Positions 1 to 7,146 of a DNA stretch of 64,000 nt are shown piece by piece (the stretch's first letter is position 1; the number at the start of each line of letters is the position of its first letter). Below the pieces are notes generated by a model, which searched no databases, was not told the origin of the DNA, and was given only the letters and a program-made list of their open reading frames with translations. The stretch spans positions 444,704 through 508,703 of the forward strand of contig NZ_AOIP01000031.1 in assembly GCF_000337535.1 (NCBI RefSeq). Direction: 5' to 3'. The position numbers and the translations under genes were made by a program. Origin of the DNA: Natrialba aegyptia DSM 13077 (lineage in GTDB: Archaea > Halobacteriota > Halobacteria > Halobacteriales > Natrialbaceae).

Positions 1-157
1 CACCGTTGGCCGGATCGGAATCGCTCAAGTACGCGTGCGCCGCAACTGGCGTCGCAAGGCTCGTGAGTACGAGGGCTGCAACGGCGAGCGCGACGAGTCC
101 CCGCGCCGGTCGCAAACGGGACCACCGGTTGTACTCGAACGATCCGTCGGCGCTCAT
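1..157 (-). CDS. CopC-domain copper-binding protein, N-terminal part only (gene runs off the window)
   Basis: Reading leftward from an ATG at 157, the frame gives a signal peptide (hydrophobic stretch LVALAVAALVLTSL, then PVAAHA) followed by the mature start HAYLSDSDPANG. An N-terminal His followed by a xSxPA(N/D)G segment is typical of CopC-like domains, whose mature N-terminal His binds Cu(II) outside the membrane. The ATG overlaps the stop of the upstream beta-propeller gene (ATGA), so the two are probably translationally coupled and share a metal-related role. Only about 52 residues are inside the window, so it is unknown whether a CopD-like membrane part follows. Confidence 0.75.
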   Translation of the reverse strand, partial: MSADGSFEYNRWSRLRPARGLVALAVAALVLTSLATPVAAHAYLSDSDPANG

Positions 158-1362
158 TCTGACTCGGGAACGTACTGGACGGTGTCGACACCCTCCTCAA
201 CGGGGACGTGTTCGATCAGTTCGCGGTTCGCCATATCGATCACCGCAACGGTTCCGTCGGCATCCGCGGGCGTAAAGAAGTAGCCGTCGCCCGAGACGGC
301 CGATCGGTGGAGATGGTGGGCGTCCTCGGGTCGTTCGATGCTCCCGGCGTCAATATGGTCGACGACTGAGAGGTCGTCAAGATCGATGACGGCCGCCTCG
401 GGCGTCATCGTGTTCGCGGTAAAGCCGTACAGCGTGTCGTCGGCCTCGTAGTACTCCAGGGCGTCCGGGCCGCCCTCGACCGTGACGGATCCGATTTCGT
501 CGGTAGTCTCGCTCGTCGCATCGAGAAGGCGAATCTCGTTTTCGCCGATGTTGCCCAGTCGCTCCTCGTCCGGCGTGAGATACAGGCCGCCGCTGAACTC
601 GAGTTCGTCGACGACCTCGTTCGTCTCGGTGTCGACCACGGCGGTCGTCCCGACGCCGCCGGAGCGTTCGAAGTAGGCAAGCCCGGTTTGCGGACTGTAC
701 GCCTTGTAGTGGGTGCCGCCCTCGTCGCCGAGTTCGATGGAGTCGACGCGCTCGTAGGCGTCCATGTCGATGACGTGTGCCGCCGCGTCGTTGACGTTCG
801 TCGCGTAGCCCGTCGAACCGAAGTCCTCGTGATAGAGGAGTTTCCCGTGGCCTTCACCGTCGAGGCCGGCCTCGACGGTTTCGACGACCTCGTGGGACGA
901 CGTATCGATGACGTAGAACGTTCCCTCGTCGTCGGAGTGGGCCCACATCTCCTCGTCGTTCGGGTGGTACATGTGGGTGCCGCCGGGACCCATCGCGACC
1001 TCGGCGACTATTTCGCGGGATGCGGTGTCGATAACCAGGACCTGCGAGAGGGAGTCTTCGATAACGTAGAGGTAGCTCCCGTCGTTCGTCAGCACGGCAT
1101 CGCCGTAGGTGTAGCCGTCGACCCCGTCCGTAATCTCGTCGACGACCTCGCCCTCGGACGGGTCGATGAGTGCGATCGTTTCCGAGCCGAAGGCGTACGC
1201 GAGTCCGGCGCTGCCGTCCTCGGCCGAACCGTTCTCGTCAGTGTCGCCGTTTTCCGCCGGATCGTCCTCGTCCTCGTCACCGCCGAGACAGCCGGCGAGT
1301 CCGACGACGAAACTCCCACTTAGTCCCTGTACGAGTCGCCGTCGATCGATGGATGCGTCCAT
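154..1362 (-). CDS. Tat-exported lipoprotein with YVTN/YncE-type beta-propeller
   Basis: 402 residues. The N-terminus has a twin-arginine motif (RRRLVQGLSG, residues 7-16) and a lipobox LAGC at about residues 22-25, followed by a long acidic Glu/Asp/Asn linker (residues 29-50) usual for haloarchaeal surface lipoproteins. The rest is a run of about seven YncE-like blades with recurring 'VIDxxxxEVV' strands, for example VLVIDTASREIV, YVIDTSSHEVV and AVIDMANRELI. Several His residues (GGTHMYH, GGTHYK, DAHHLHR) could bind a metal. It overlaps the CopC-like gene by four bases, which suggests a copper or other metal-handling role, but the substrate is not shown. A TATA-like box lies about 25 bases upstream, consistent with a leaderless transcript. 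Confidence 0.8.
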   Translation of the reverse strand: MDASIDRRRLVQGLSGSFVVGLAGCLGGDEDEDDPAENGDTDENGSAEDGSAGLAYAFGSETIALIDPSEGEVVDEITDGVDGYTYGDAVLTNDGSYLYVIEDSLSQVLVIDTASREIVAEVAMGPGGTHMYHPNDEEMWAHSDDEGTFYVIDTSSHEVVETVEAGLDGEGHGKLLYHEDFGSTGYATNVNDAAAHVIDMDAYERVDSIELGDEGGTHYKAYSPQTGLAYFERSGGVGTTAVVDTETNEVVDELEFSGGLYLTPDEERLGNIGENEIRLLDATSETTDEIGSVTVEGGPDALEYYEADDTLYGFTANTMTPEAAVIDLDDLSVVDHIDAGSIERPEDAHHLHRSAVSGDGYFFTPADADGTVAVIDMANRELIEHVPVEEGVDTVQYVPESE

Positions 1363-1382
1363 ATACTCTCACCTGGGACACG

Positions 1383-1432
1383 CTATATTATTCGTAGTTA
1401 TGGTACGTATATCGAAATTGTGGTACATTCCT
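1383..1432 (-). promoter_or_regulatory. Probable promoter of the beta-propeller/CopC operon with two half-site repeats
   Basis: On the minus strand an AATAATATAG box sits about 25 bases before the ATG at 1362. Just upstream of it TGGTAC occurs twice (1401 and 1421), 20 bases apart, i.e. two helical turns. The spacing suggests a site for a dimeric regulator, possibly the neighbouring helix-turn-helix protein; this is inference. Confidence 0.4.
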
Positions 1433-1481
1433 CGAAAACGAGCGACAGTGCGACCCGGACTGCGCGACGACGCGAACGCAG

Positions 1482-2009
1482 TTAGCGCGATTCGGGAGAC
1501 TCCTCGAGCAACCCGTCGACGAGCCGCGTGAACCGATCGACGAAGCGGTCCGGAACCGACGGTTCGACCGCCGACAGGAGTCTGCCCGTCGACTCCGGGT
1601 TCGCAAGCACGAGCGTCACGCGATTGCGTTCGTCGTAGGATTTCTCGACGATTGCGTGTTCGACGAGGCGGTCGAGATGGTACTCGAGCGTGCTTCTGGC
1701 GATACCGAGCGAGTCGGCAACGGCAACTGGGGAAGCCGGTTCGTGTTCGATCAGATAGACGACGATTTCGCGAGCCGTTTCCCGACGGAACAGCGCCAGC
1801 ATCGCCCGCTCACGCTCGTCGTACTCCGGCGGATAGTAGTGGGTCCGACCGTAGAACTCGCACCGAACGAGTTCATCTTGGTCCAGGAGTCGCCGGACGT
1901 GGTACTGGATCTGTCCCGGCGCGAAGTCGGACGTTCTGACGAGTTCGTTGAAGTGGATACCGGCGTTGTCCTGCACGTGCGTTCTGATTCGGCGTCGCGT
2001 ATCACTCAT
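1482..2009 (-). CDS. Two-domain winged-helix transcriptional regulator
   Basis: 175 residues from the ATG at 2009; the frame stays open further upstream but that part is not conserved-looking. Two winged helix-turn-helix units are visible. The first is residues about 1-60 (RRRIRTHVQDNAGIHFNELV, then PGQIQYHVRRLLDQDELV). The second is about 70-135 (EIVVYLIEHEPASPVAVADS, then RSTLEYHLDRLVEHAIVEK). This tandem layout is common in haloarchaeal ArsR/MarR-like regulators. It faces the small membrane protein at 2210 across a region rich in repeats and may control that gene, itself, or the metal operon downstream. No ligand-binding domain is evident. Confidence 0.8.
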   Translation of the reverse strand: MSDTRRRIRTHVQDNAGIHFNELVRTSDFAPGQIQYHVRRLLDQDELVRCEFYGRTHYYPPEYDERERAMLALFRRETAREIVVYLIEHEPASPVAVADSLGIARSTLEYHLDRLVEHAIVEKSYDERNRVTLVLANPESTGRLLSAVEPSVPDRFVDRFTRLVDGLLEESPESR

Positions 2010-2076
2010 AGTGGCTAATGGCTGTGGCGGTCCTGCGTGTACGTCTCTGCTAGCGATCGTGATAACGGGTTGCGGT

Positions 2077-2097
2077 CGTTCCCGACGGACGGGAACG
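2077..2097. promoter_or_regulatory. Perfect 8-bp inverted repeat in the divergent promoter region
   Basis: CGTTCCCG (2077-2084) and CGGGAACG (2090-2097) are separated by five bases. The site lies between the divergent starts at 2009 and 2210, which is where an autoregulatory operator of the winged-helix protein would be expected. Confidence 0.4.
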
Positions 2098-2100
2098 GGC

Positions 2101-2135
2101 CGAGTTGCGAGTTGCGAGTTGCAAGTTGCGAGCGG
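2101..2135. repeat. Heptamer tandem repeat (CGAGTTG)
   Basis: Three perfect copies of CGAGTTG are followed by CAAGTTG and the partial copy CGAGCGG. The array adjoins the inverted repeat at 2077-2097 within the 200-base divergent region. It may be a slippage-prone microsatellite or a multi-site regulatory element. Confidence 0.7.
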
Positions 2136-2209
2136 TGAACGGTGAGTTCCGAGTCGACGATCGCACCGAAGCACATACGTGACTCACCATCCGACATAGA
2201 GCCGCGCCG

Positions 2210-2593
2210 ATGGACTACACGACCCCGTTCGATATCGGGTGGGTAGATCCCGAGTTCGCACCCGTGTTGCTCGCCATGATCTGCCTTGCGGTCGTCGGAA
2301 CGACGGCGTTGCTCGGTGTCGGACTCGTCGCCTATCTGCAGCGCCGATCGAGTCGGTATCTGTTGATTACGGTCGTCCTCGGATTGCTCGTCGCGCGGTC
2401 GATCATCGGACTCGGGACGGTGTTCGGGCTGGTACCGATGACGATCCACCACCTCGTCGGACACGGGGTTGATTTCTCTATTGCAGCCCTCGTTCTGTAT
2501 ATCGTGTACCGAAGCAGAAGTGCGTCGAGAAATAGATACGCCGGGCCCGGAAGCAGTGATGACGGTATCGAGGGCGAGCACGTGAAGGAGTGA
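2210..2593 (+). CDS. Small haloarchaeal membrane protein of unknown function
   Basis: 127 residues with three predicted transmembrane segments: VLLAMICLAVVGTTALLGVG (about 20-39), LLITVVLGLLVARSIIGLG (about 50-68) and a third around IAALVLYIVY (about 92-101). The C-terminal tail is charged. His-rich 'IHHLVGHG' lies between segments two and three. Divergent arrangement with a two-domain winged-helix regulator is a recurring haloarchaeal pairing and suggests regulation by that protein. I do not recognise a biochemical function. Confidence 0.7.
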   Translation: MDYTTPFDIGWVDPEFAPVLLAMICLAVVGTTALLGVGLVAYLQRRSSRYLLITVVLGLLVARSIIGLGTVFGLVPMTIHHLVGHGVDFSIAALVLYIVYRSRSASRNRYAGPGSSDDGIEGEHVKE

Positions 2594-2646
2594 GCGCGTG
2601 GTCGACCACGAACGGTCACTCGGGGCCAACGCGGACGAGACGACCG

Positions 2647-3390
2647 CTACGCGAACCGATCGAGAACCGTCCGCCCCTCGATATACGTAACGTCGTGGTT
2701 ATCAGCGTAGACGCGGGCGTCGGCCGGCGTGCGCGCCCGCCCGGTCTCGTCGTCTAACATCTCACAGACGACGACAGCGGGCGGCAGGTCGGCCGCCGCC
2801 GCGAGCGCGAGGCCGAGTTCAGTGTGGCCCTCGCGCTGTGCCAGCAGCTCCGGGGCACCCTTGAGCAGGTGGACGTGGCCCGGGACGCGGAACTCCGACG
2901 CAAAGTCGGTTGTCGCGGGGGTGCCAGCGGCCTCACCGAGTGCGCGGATGGTCCGCGAGCGGTCCGCATCGGTGATGCCGGTGTAGGTGTCGCGGTGGTT
3001 GACGGTCAGCGAAAACGACGACCGCTCGTCGTAGCCGAGGTCGTGGTCCCCGGTCGCGGGGTGGTCGACGGCCTCACCGTAGAACGGGAGATCGAACGCC
3101 TCGGCAACGTCGTGGCCGAGCGCGACGCAGACGAGGCCCCCGGCGTCGTTGCGCATCCGAGCGACGGCATCCGGTGTGACGGCGTCCGCGTGATAGATAA
3201 GATCCGTCTCGCCCTCGCGGTCGGCCGCGTCGTGGACGAGGATCGGCTCGCCCGCGCGGAGCGCCTGCAGCGCGTGGTCGATCGACCCTCGTTCTGAACT
3301 CGATCCGGGTGCCGCCTCCGTGCTGGTTTCCGTTCCCTCGTCCGTATTCGGGTCCGTGTTCGGGTGTGCGCCGGCTTGCCGACCCGTCAT
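2647..3390 (-). CDS. ribB: 3,4-dihydroxy-2-butanone 4-phosphate synthase
   Basis: 247 residues. After a low-complexity N-terminus (residues 1-35, Thr/Glu-rich), the RibB fold begins with [20 protein letters not shown]. Diagnostic family motifs follow: [16 protein letters not shown] (acidic loop binding Mg and ribulose 5-phosphate), [11 protein letters not shown], a [14 protein letters not shown] segment and GHVHLLKG with [11 protein letters not shown]. The enzyme makes the four-carbon unit of riboflavin from ribulose 5-phosphate. There is no fused GTP cyclohydrolase II, as expected in archaea. Its ATG overlaps the TGA of ribK by four bases, so the two are one operon. Confidence 0.95.
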   Translation of the reverse strand: MTGRQAGAHPNTDPNTDEGTETSTEAAPGSSSERGSIDHALQALRAGEPILVHDAADREGETDLIYHADAVTPDAVARMRNDAGGLVCVALGHDVAEAFDLPFYGEAVDHPATGDHDLGYDERSSFSLTVNHRDTYTGITDADRSRTIRALGEAAGTPATTDFASEFRVPGHVHLLKGAPELLAQREGHTELGLALAAAADLPPAVVVCEMLDDETGRARTPADARVYADNHDVTYIEGRTVLDRFA

Positions 3391-4094
3391 TGGCGATCAC
3401 CCACGATGACCGTCACGCGGTCGGCGTCCTCCAGCTCGAGTTCTTCGCGGAGTTTGTCGGGAGCGATGACCTCGAGTTGGTCCTCGTCGTGGTGGGTTCG
3501 CTCGGGGGCGATGGTGTGGGCGGTCTCGTACCGTCGACCGTCCGCCGTTTCGATCGTCGCCGAGTAACAGACCGCGGGGCCGTAGGTGCGGTCGTCGTCC
3601 TCCCAGCCGTCGATGTGGACGGGCTCGAGCGAGGAGAGTGCGCTGCGGCGGCGGACGCTGTCGTCCCGGAGGTCGACGTTTAGCGTGCCCGGGAACGGCT
3701 CGTAGCCGAGGCGGTCCTCGAACTGACGGTTGTAGCCGGGTAGAGAGATGTAGTGCCGGCCCTCGCCCATGCCGCTCGTGACGGTCCCCTCGAGTTCGAC
3801 TTCCGAGTCGGTCTCGAAGATCCGTCGGTAGTCCTCGTATTCGGCGTGGAGCGCGTGTTCACCGGCGTCGGTGATCCCGACCCATTGTCCGTCACTGACG
3901 GTGTCGCGTTGGAGGAGGGCGGCGCTCTCGAGGCGCTGGAGGCGGCGCGAGGCGGTCTGGTTCGACGCGTCGAGCCGGTCGGCGAGATGAGAACAGGAAA
4001 TTTTGACGTCGCCTTCGAGCCCGCCCTCGAGGGCGAGCAATTTGAGGACGGCGAGTTCGTCGTGGCCGACGGCGGACTCCGCTGTCGTTGACAT
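3387..4094 (-). CDS. ribK: CTP-dependent riboflavin kinase with N-terminal helix-turn-helix domain
   Basis: 235 residues from the ATG at 4094; upstream in-frame starts add only non-conserved sequence. Residues 1-90 form a winged helix ([20 protein letters not shown]). Residues about 100-230 are the archaeal RibK barrel, with [33 protein letters not shown] and [20 protein letters not shown]. The kinase makes FMN from riboflavin using CTP rather than ATP. The fused DNA-binding domain suggests it also senses flavin and regulates transcription, as proposed for RbkR-type proteins. It is first in a two-gene operon with ribB, which supports that idea. Confidence 0.93.
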   Translation of the reverse strand: MSTTAESAVGHDELAVLKLLALEGGLEGDVKISCSHLADRLDASNQTASRRLQRLESAALLQRDTVSDGQWVGITDAGEHALHAEYEDYRRIFETDSEVELEGTVTSGMGEGRHYISLPGYNRQFEDRLGYEPFPGTLNVDLRDDSVRRRSALSSLEPVHIDGWEDDDRTYGPAVCYSATIETADGRRYETAHTIAPERTHHDEDQLEVIAPDKLREELELEDADRVTVIVGDRQ

Positions 4095-4186
4095 AGCCGA
4101 CGCTTTGTCGTCACCAGTCAAAAGCGTATCGAATGTGGAATGCGTAACAGAACTGCTATGGCGTTGTCGAGCGTTTATCGAGCCGG

Positions 4187-5251
4187 TTAGTCGCCCGTTC
4201 CGGTCACCGGATCGCGCGCCCAGAACTCGCTTCCTTTCTTCAATTTCGGCACCCACGTATCGCTCGTCTTCGAGAGCAGCGCGACGCGCGAGGAGGGCAC
4301 GCCCTTGCACTCGCTGAACTCGGGCAGGTGCGATTTGACGGCGTCGGCGAACTCGAGAACCTCCTCGTGGTCGGGCATCGACGAGCGGTCCAGTCGCCCC
4401 TGGGAGTGGCCGACGTGCATGTACGCCTTGAGTTCGATGAAATCGGGGTCGGCCTGCTGGTAGAAGCCGGCGTACCAGTCCGGGTGGTGCATGTTCTCGC
4501 CCTTGACGAGCGTCGTCCGGAGGACCGTACGGGTCTCGTCTTTTTCTCGAAGGACGGCCATCGTCTCGAGGAGGCGGTCCCAGGCGTCGTCGTCGACGGC
4601 TTTGACGACCTGATCAAACGTGTGGCGCTCGGGAGCGTCGACGCTGACGTACAGTTGCGTGGGATCGCACTCCCGGAGGACCTCGGGCCGGGTGCCGTTC
4701 GAGACGAGGAAGGTGGTGATGTCCCGGTCGTGGAAGGCTTCGAGCAGTTCCGGCAGGTACGGATAGAGGGTGGGCTCGCCGTCGAGCGAGATGGCGACGT
4801 GGCGGGGTTCCATCGCTTCGTCGAACACCTCGCGCGGCACCTCGTCGTTGCCGCCGAATCCGGACAGGAGCTTTTTTTGCAACTCGATCGAGGCGTCGAC
4901 GACGGCCTCGGGATCGTCCCACTCGACCTCGTCCATCTCGTAGGCGTGACCCTGGTGGTCCCGCCAGCAGAAGACGCAGCGCTCGTTGCACTTGACCACC
5001 GGCGTCATCTGGATGCAGCGGTGGGACTCGATGCCGTAGTAGATGTTCTTGTAGCACCGACCGTCCCCGCGCAGGGCGTTCGCCGTCCAGCCGCAGGTCT
5101 GGGCGGCGGTGTGGTTCTCGCTGTGATAGTTCGGGCTCGAGACCTGTGCCGGCCCGCCGGCGGGGTCGCCGTCGTCCCGGTCTCGGTCCCGACCCTGGTC
5201 CGGATCGGCGTCGGCTCCCACCTCGACGCCGGCGTCGGCGGAATCGCTCAT
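4187..5251 (-). CDS. twy1: 4-demethylwyosine synthase (Taw1/TYW1-type radical SAM enzyme)
   Basis: 354 residues. It condenses N1-methylguanosine-37 of tRNA-Phe with pyruvate carbons to form the tricyclic wyosine base. The radical-SAM cysteines C88, C92 and C95 are in [18 protein letters not shown]. Cysteines at about 53, 66 and 79 (QTCGW, GRCYKN, SHRCIQ) match the second cluster of the family. Also visible are [15 protein letters not shown] and TTFLVSNGT of the SAM barrel, and [13 protein letters not shown]. Residues 1-35 are an acidic Asp/Arg-rich extension typical of haloarchaeal copies. Single gene with no obvious operon partner. Confidence 0.95.
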   Translation of the reverse strand: MSDSADAGVEVGADADPDQGRDRDRDDGDPAGGPAQVSSPNYHSENHTAAQTCGWTANALRGDGRCYKNIYYGIESHRCIQMTPVVKCNERCVFCWRDHQGHAYEMDEVEWDDPEAVVDASIELQKKLLSGFGGNDEVPREVFDEAMEPRHVAISLDGEPTLYPYLPELLEAFHDRDITTFLVSNGTRPEVLRECDPTQLYVSVDAPERHTFDQVVKAVDDDAWDRLLETMAVLREKDETRTVLRTTLVKGENMHHPDWYAGFYQQADPDFIELKAYMHVGHSQGRLDRSSMPDHEEVLEFADAVKSHLPEFSECKGVPSSRVALLSKTSDTWVPKLKKGSEFWARDPVTGTGD

Positions 5252-5300
5252 ATTGCAATCGCTTGGACAGGGGCCACCAAAAGACGTGTGGTGTCGTCCG

Positions 5301-5633
5301 TTACTTCGTCTGCGAATCGACGGATTCCTCCGAACTCGTCGTGGGCGCGTGTGGAAGCTGCCCCGGCTCGGCCGGTTCGTCGTCCTCGTTCGCGATTCCG
5401 CGTTCGAAGGTGTACAACACGATGCCGGTGTTTGCCGTCATGATCACGCCGGGCATGGGAGCCGGCGCGAACAGGTACAGCCACACGCCGACGGCGAACG
5501 GTGCCGCCGCGATCACCCCCCAGAGCCGCGACCGCGGAACCTCGTTGCGAGCCGCATCCCGGGAGACGTACGCGAAGAGCGCGAGCGTCCCGACGACCCC
5601 ACCGAGCGCGATCACCACCTCGGCTGCGTCCAT
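5301..5633 (-). CDS. Small membrane protein of unknown function
   Basis: 110 residues with three hydrophobic segments: VVIALGGVVGTLALFAYVS (about 6-24), LWGVIAAAPFAVGVWLYLFA (about 37-56) and GVIMTANTGIVLYTF (about 62-76). The C-terminal tail is acidic and Pro/Ser-rich. This organisation resembles small haloarchaeal inner-membrane proteins that lack an assigned role. It lies 49 bases from the start of the wyosine synthase on the same strand, but no functional link is evident. Confidence 0.7.
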   Translation of the reverse strand: MDAAEVVIALGGVVGTLALFAYVSRDAARNEVPRSRLWGVIAAAPFAVGVWLYLFAPAPMPGVIMTANTGIVLYTFERGIANEDDEPAEPGQLPHAPTTSSEESVDSQTK

Positions 5634-5696
5634 ACGTGAGTCTTCGACGGCGCACGCAAAAGCGTTCTGCGTAGCGCCCGCCGGCGATCGCCGCCG

Positions 5697-6413
5697 TTAC
5701 CGAACTCGTTCGAGCACTGAAAGGGTCCCGTCGGCGTGGGCCGCATCGAGCACCTCGTCGGCCGCCGCCCGCGCCTCCTCGTCCGCGTTCGAAACCGCGA
5801 AGCTCCGTCCGACGACCTCGAACGTCGAGACGTCGTTGATCGAATCGCCGACCGCGACGCAGTCGGCGAGGTCGATGCCGACGTGCTCGGCGATCACCTC
5901 GACGCCGTCGCCCTTGTTCGGCGCGGCGTCCTTGACGTGGTAGGCGTACCCCGTATCGATCACCTCGAGTTCGGCGTCGGCGGCGAACGCTTCGAGCGGG
6001 TCGAGGGGTTGGTCGCGGCTGACGGCGATTTCGGTTTCGCGCCAGCGGTTGATCGTGTCGCCGTCGCCCCACCCGAGGTCGTAGCCGGCGGCGCGATACT
6101 GTTCGGCGACGGTCTGGGGGGCGTCGCGGTCGGCGGTAAAGAGCGCGTCCTCGCCGGTGTAGACGACGCCGCCGTTTTCGGCGACGACGAGTTCGGGAAC
6201 GCCGATGAAGTGACAGAGCGCGATGGGGTAGGGAAAGGCCTTCCCGGTGGCGAGGATGACGGGGGCGTCCCACTCGCGGAGGGGATCGAAGATGCGGGGG
6301 TCGATGCCCCAGCCCTCGGGGCGCGTGAGGGTGCCGTCGATGTCTAAGACGAGCGGTGGTGGGGAGGGTGAAGACGGCGATGATGAGGGGGATGCGGATG
6401 GCGATGGAGGCAT
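5697..6413 (-). CDS. HAD-family phosphatase, archaeal phosphoglycolate phosphatase type
   Basis: 238 residues. Motif I is LDIDGTLT at about residues 23-30 (nucleophile and acid Asp in DxD). Motif II is around ILATGKAF, and motif III with the metal-binding Asp residues is CVAVGDSINDVSTFE near the C-terminus. The cap lies between them. The archaeal family dephosphorylates 2-phosphoglycolate and related small phosphates. The first 18 residues are a Pro/Ser stretch that is unlikely to be folded; no better ATG is seen closer to motif I, so the start is uncertain. Confidence 0.85.
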   Translation of the reverse strand: MPPSPSASPSSSPSSPSPPPLVLDIDGTLTRPEGWGIDPRIFDPLREWDAPVILATGKAFPYPIALCHFIGVPELVVAENGGVVYTGEDALFTADRDAPQTVAEQYRAAGYDLGWGDGDTINRWRETEIAVSRDQPLDPLEAFAADAELEVIDTGYAYHVKDAAPNKGDGVEVIAEHVGIDLADCVAVGDSINDVSTFEVVGRSFAVSNADEEARAAADEVLDAAHADGTLSVLERVR

Positions 6414-6557
6414 ACACGCAGATGGCAGCGCGGGGCCTAAAAACGTCGGGGCAAGCGGGGATAGCCGCCGGATTTCGAGGGCCAGGACGACGAATCGAGT
6501 GTGGCGGAGAGCGGCAAACGAAACCTATAGCCCGGCCAGGAAACGAAGTCAACAGGC

Positions 6558-6881
6558 ATGTCGTGGTATATCCTGTTCGTTGCCGGCATATTCGAGATCG
6601 CGTGGGCGATCGGACTCCAGTACTCCGACGGATTCTTGAAGCCGCTCCCCACGGCGGGTACCGTCGTCGCACTCGCCATCAGTATGATCCTCCTCGCACG
6701 GGCGGTAACGGAACTCCCGATCGGGACGGCCTACGCCGTCTGGACGGGGATCGGAGCCGTCGGGACCGCCACGCTCGGGATCGTTCTCTTCGACGAACCG
6801 ATGACGCTCGCTCGGGTCGGGTTCATCAGCGTTATCGTCGTCGGAATCGTCGGCCTCCACCTCGTTTCCGGCGGTCACTGA
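6558..6881 (+). CDS. gdx: SMR-family exporter, Gdx/SugE (guanidinium) subtype
   Basis: 107 residues with four transmembrane helices. The essential Glu of the SMR family is E13 in AGIFEIAWAIGLQYSDGF; the W-A-(V/I)-G-L-(K/Q)-Y-(T/S)-x-G-F pattern and LPIGTAYAVWTGIGAVGTA distinguish Gdx/SugE from drug-exporting EmrE. The family exports guanidinium in exchange for protons as an antiparallel dimer. It appears as a single gene, consistent with a homodimer. No guanidine riboswitch was seen upstream, as expected for an archaeon. Confidence 0.9.
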   Translation: MSWYILFVAGIFEIAWAIGLQYSDGFLKPLPTAGTVVALAISMILLARAVTELPIGTAYAVWTGIGAVGTATLGIVLFDEPMTLARVGFISVIVVGIVGLHLVSGGH

Positions 6882-6972
6882 CCGGCGAAGAGACGCGCAG
6901 TGGCCGTCGATCGGCAATCGCCGTTACTGCTGGGGGACTGGTCGGGATCCCTCAACTGATCGGAACTCGTTG

Positions 6973-7112
6973 TTGCCAGCAAGAACGGACCGATTCGTTC
7001 GACTGAGTTCAATATATGCCGAAATATTGGATGTCCTTCACAATGTTGCCGGCAACCATATTCATCCAGACAGTTTACTCGTTATACTATTCAAAATTGA
7101 CTTGTCTGGCAA
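6973..7112. promoter_or_regulatory. Three related palindromic sites upstream of the htr gene
   Basis: TTGCCAGCAA (6973-6982), the 12-bp perfect palindrome GTTGCCGGCAAC (7045-7056) and TTGTCTGGCAA (7102-7112) share the pattern TTG-C-GGCAA. A TATA-like GTTATACTATT (7081-7091) sits between sites two and three. The array looks like an operator for a dimeric regulator of the transducer gene. A further inverted repeat (GCTGCT 7127-7132, AGCAGC 7140-7145) ends one base before the ATG and could hide the ribosome site. Confidence 0.45.
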
Positions 7113-7146
7113 TAAGAACTAAGAACGCTGCTCGGCGTTAGCAGCT

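Noticed and set aside
5248-6672. 474-residue leftward frame rich in Arg
   Set aside because: Composition (Arg/Pro/Gly repeats) and overlap with two good genes mark it as a frame shadow.
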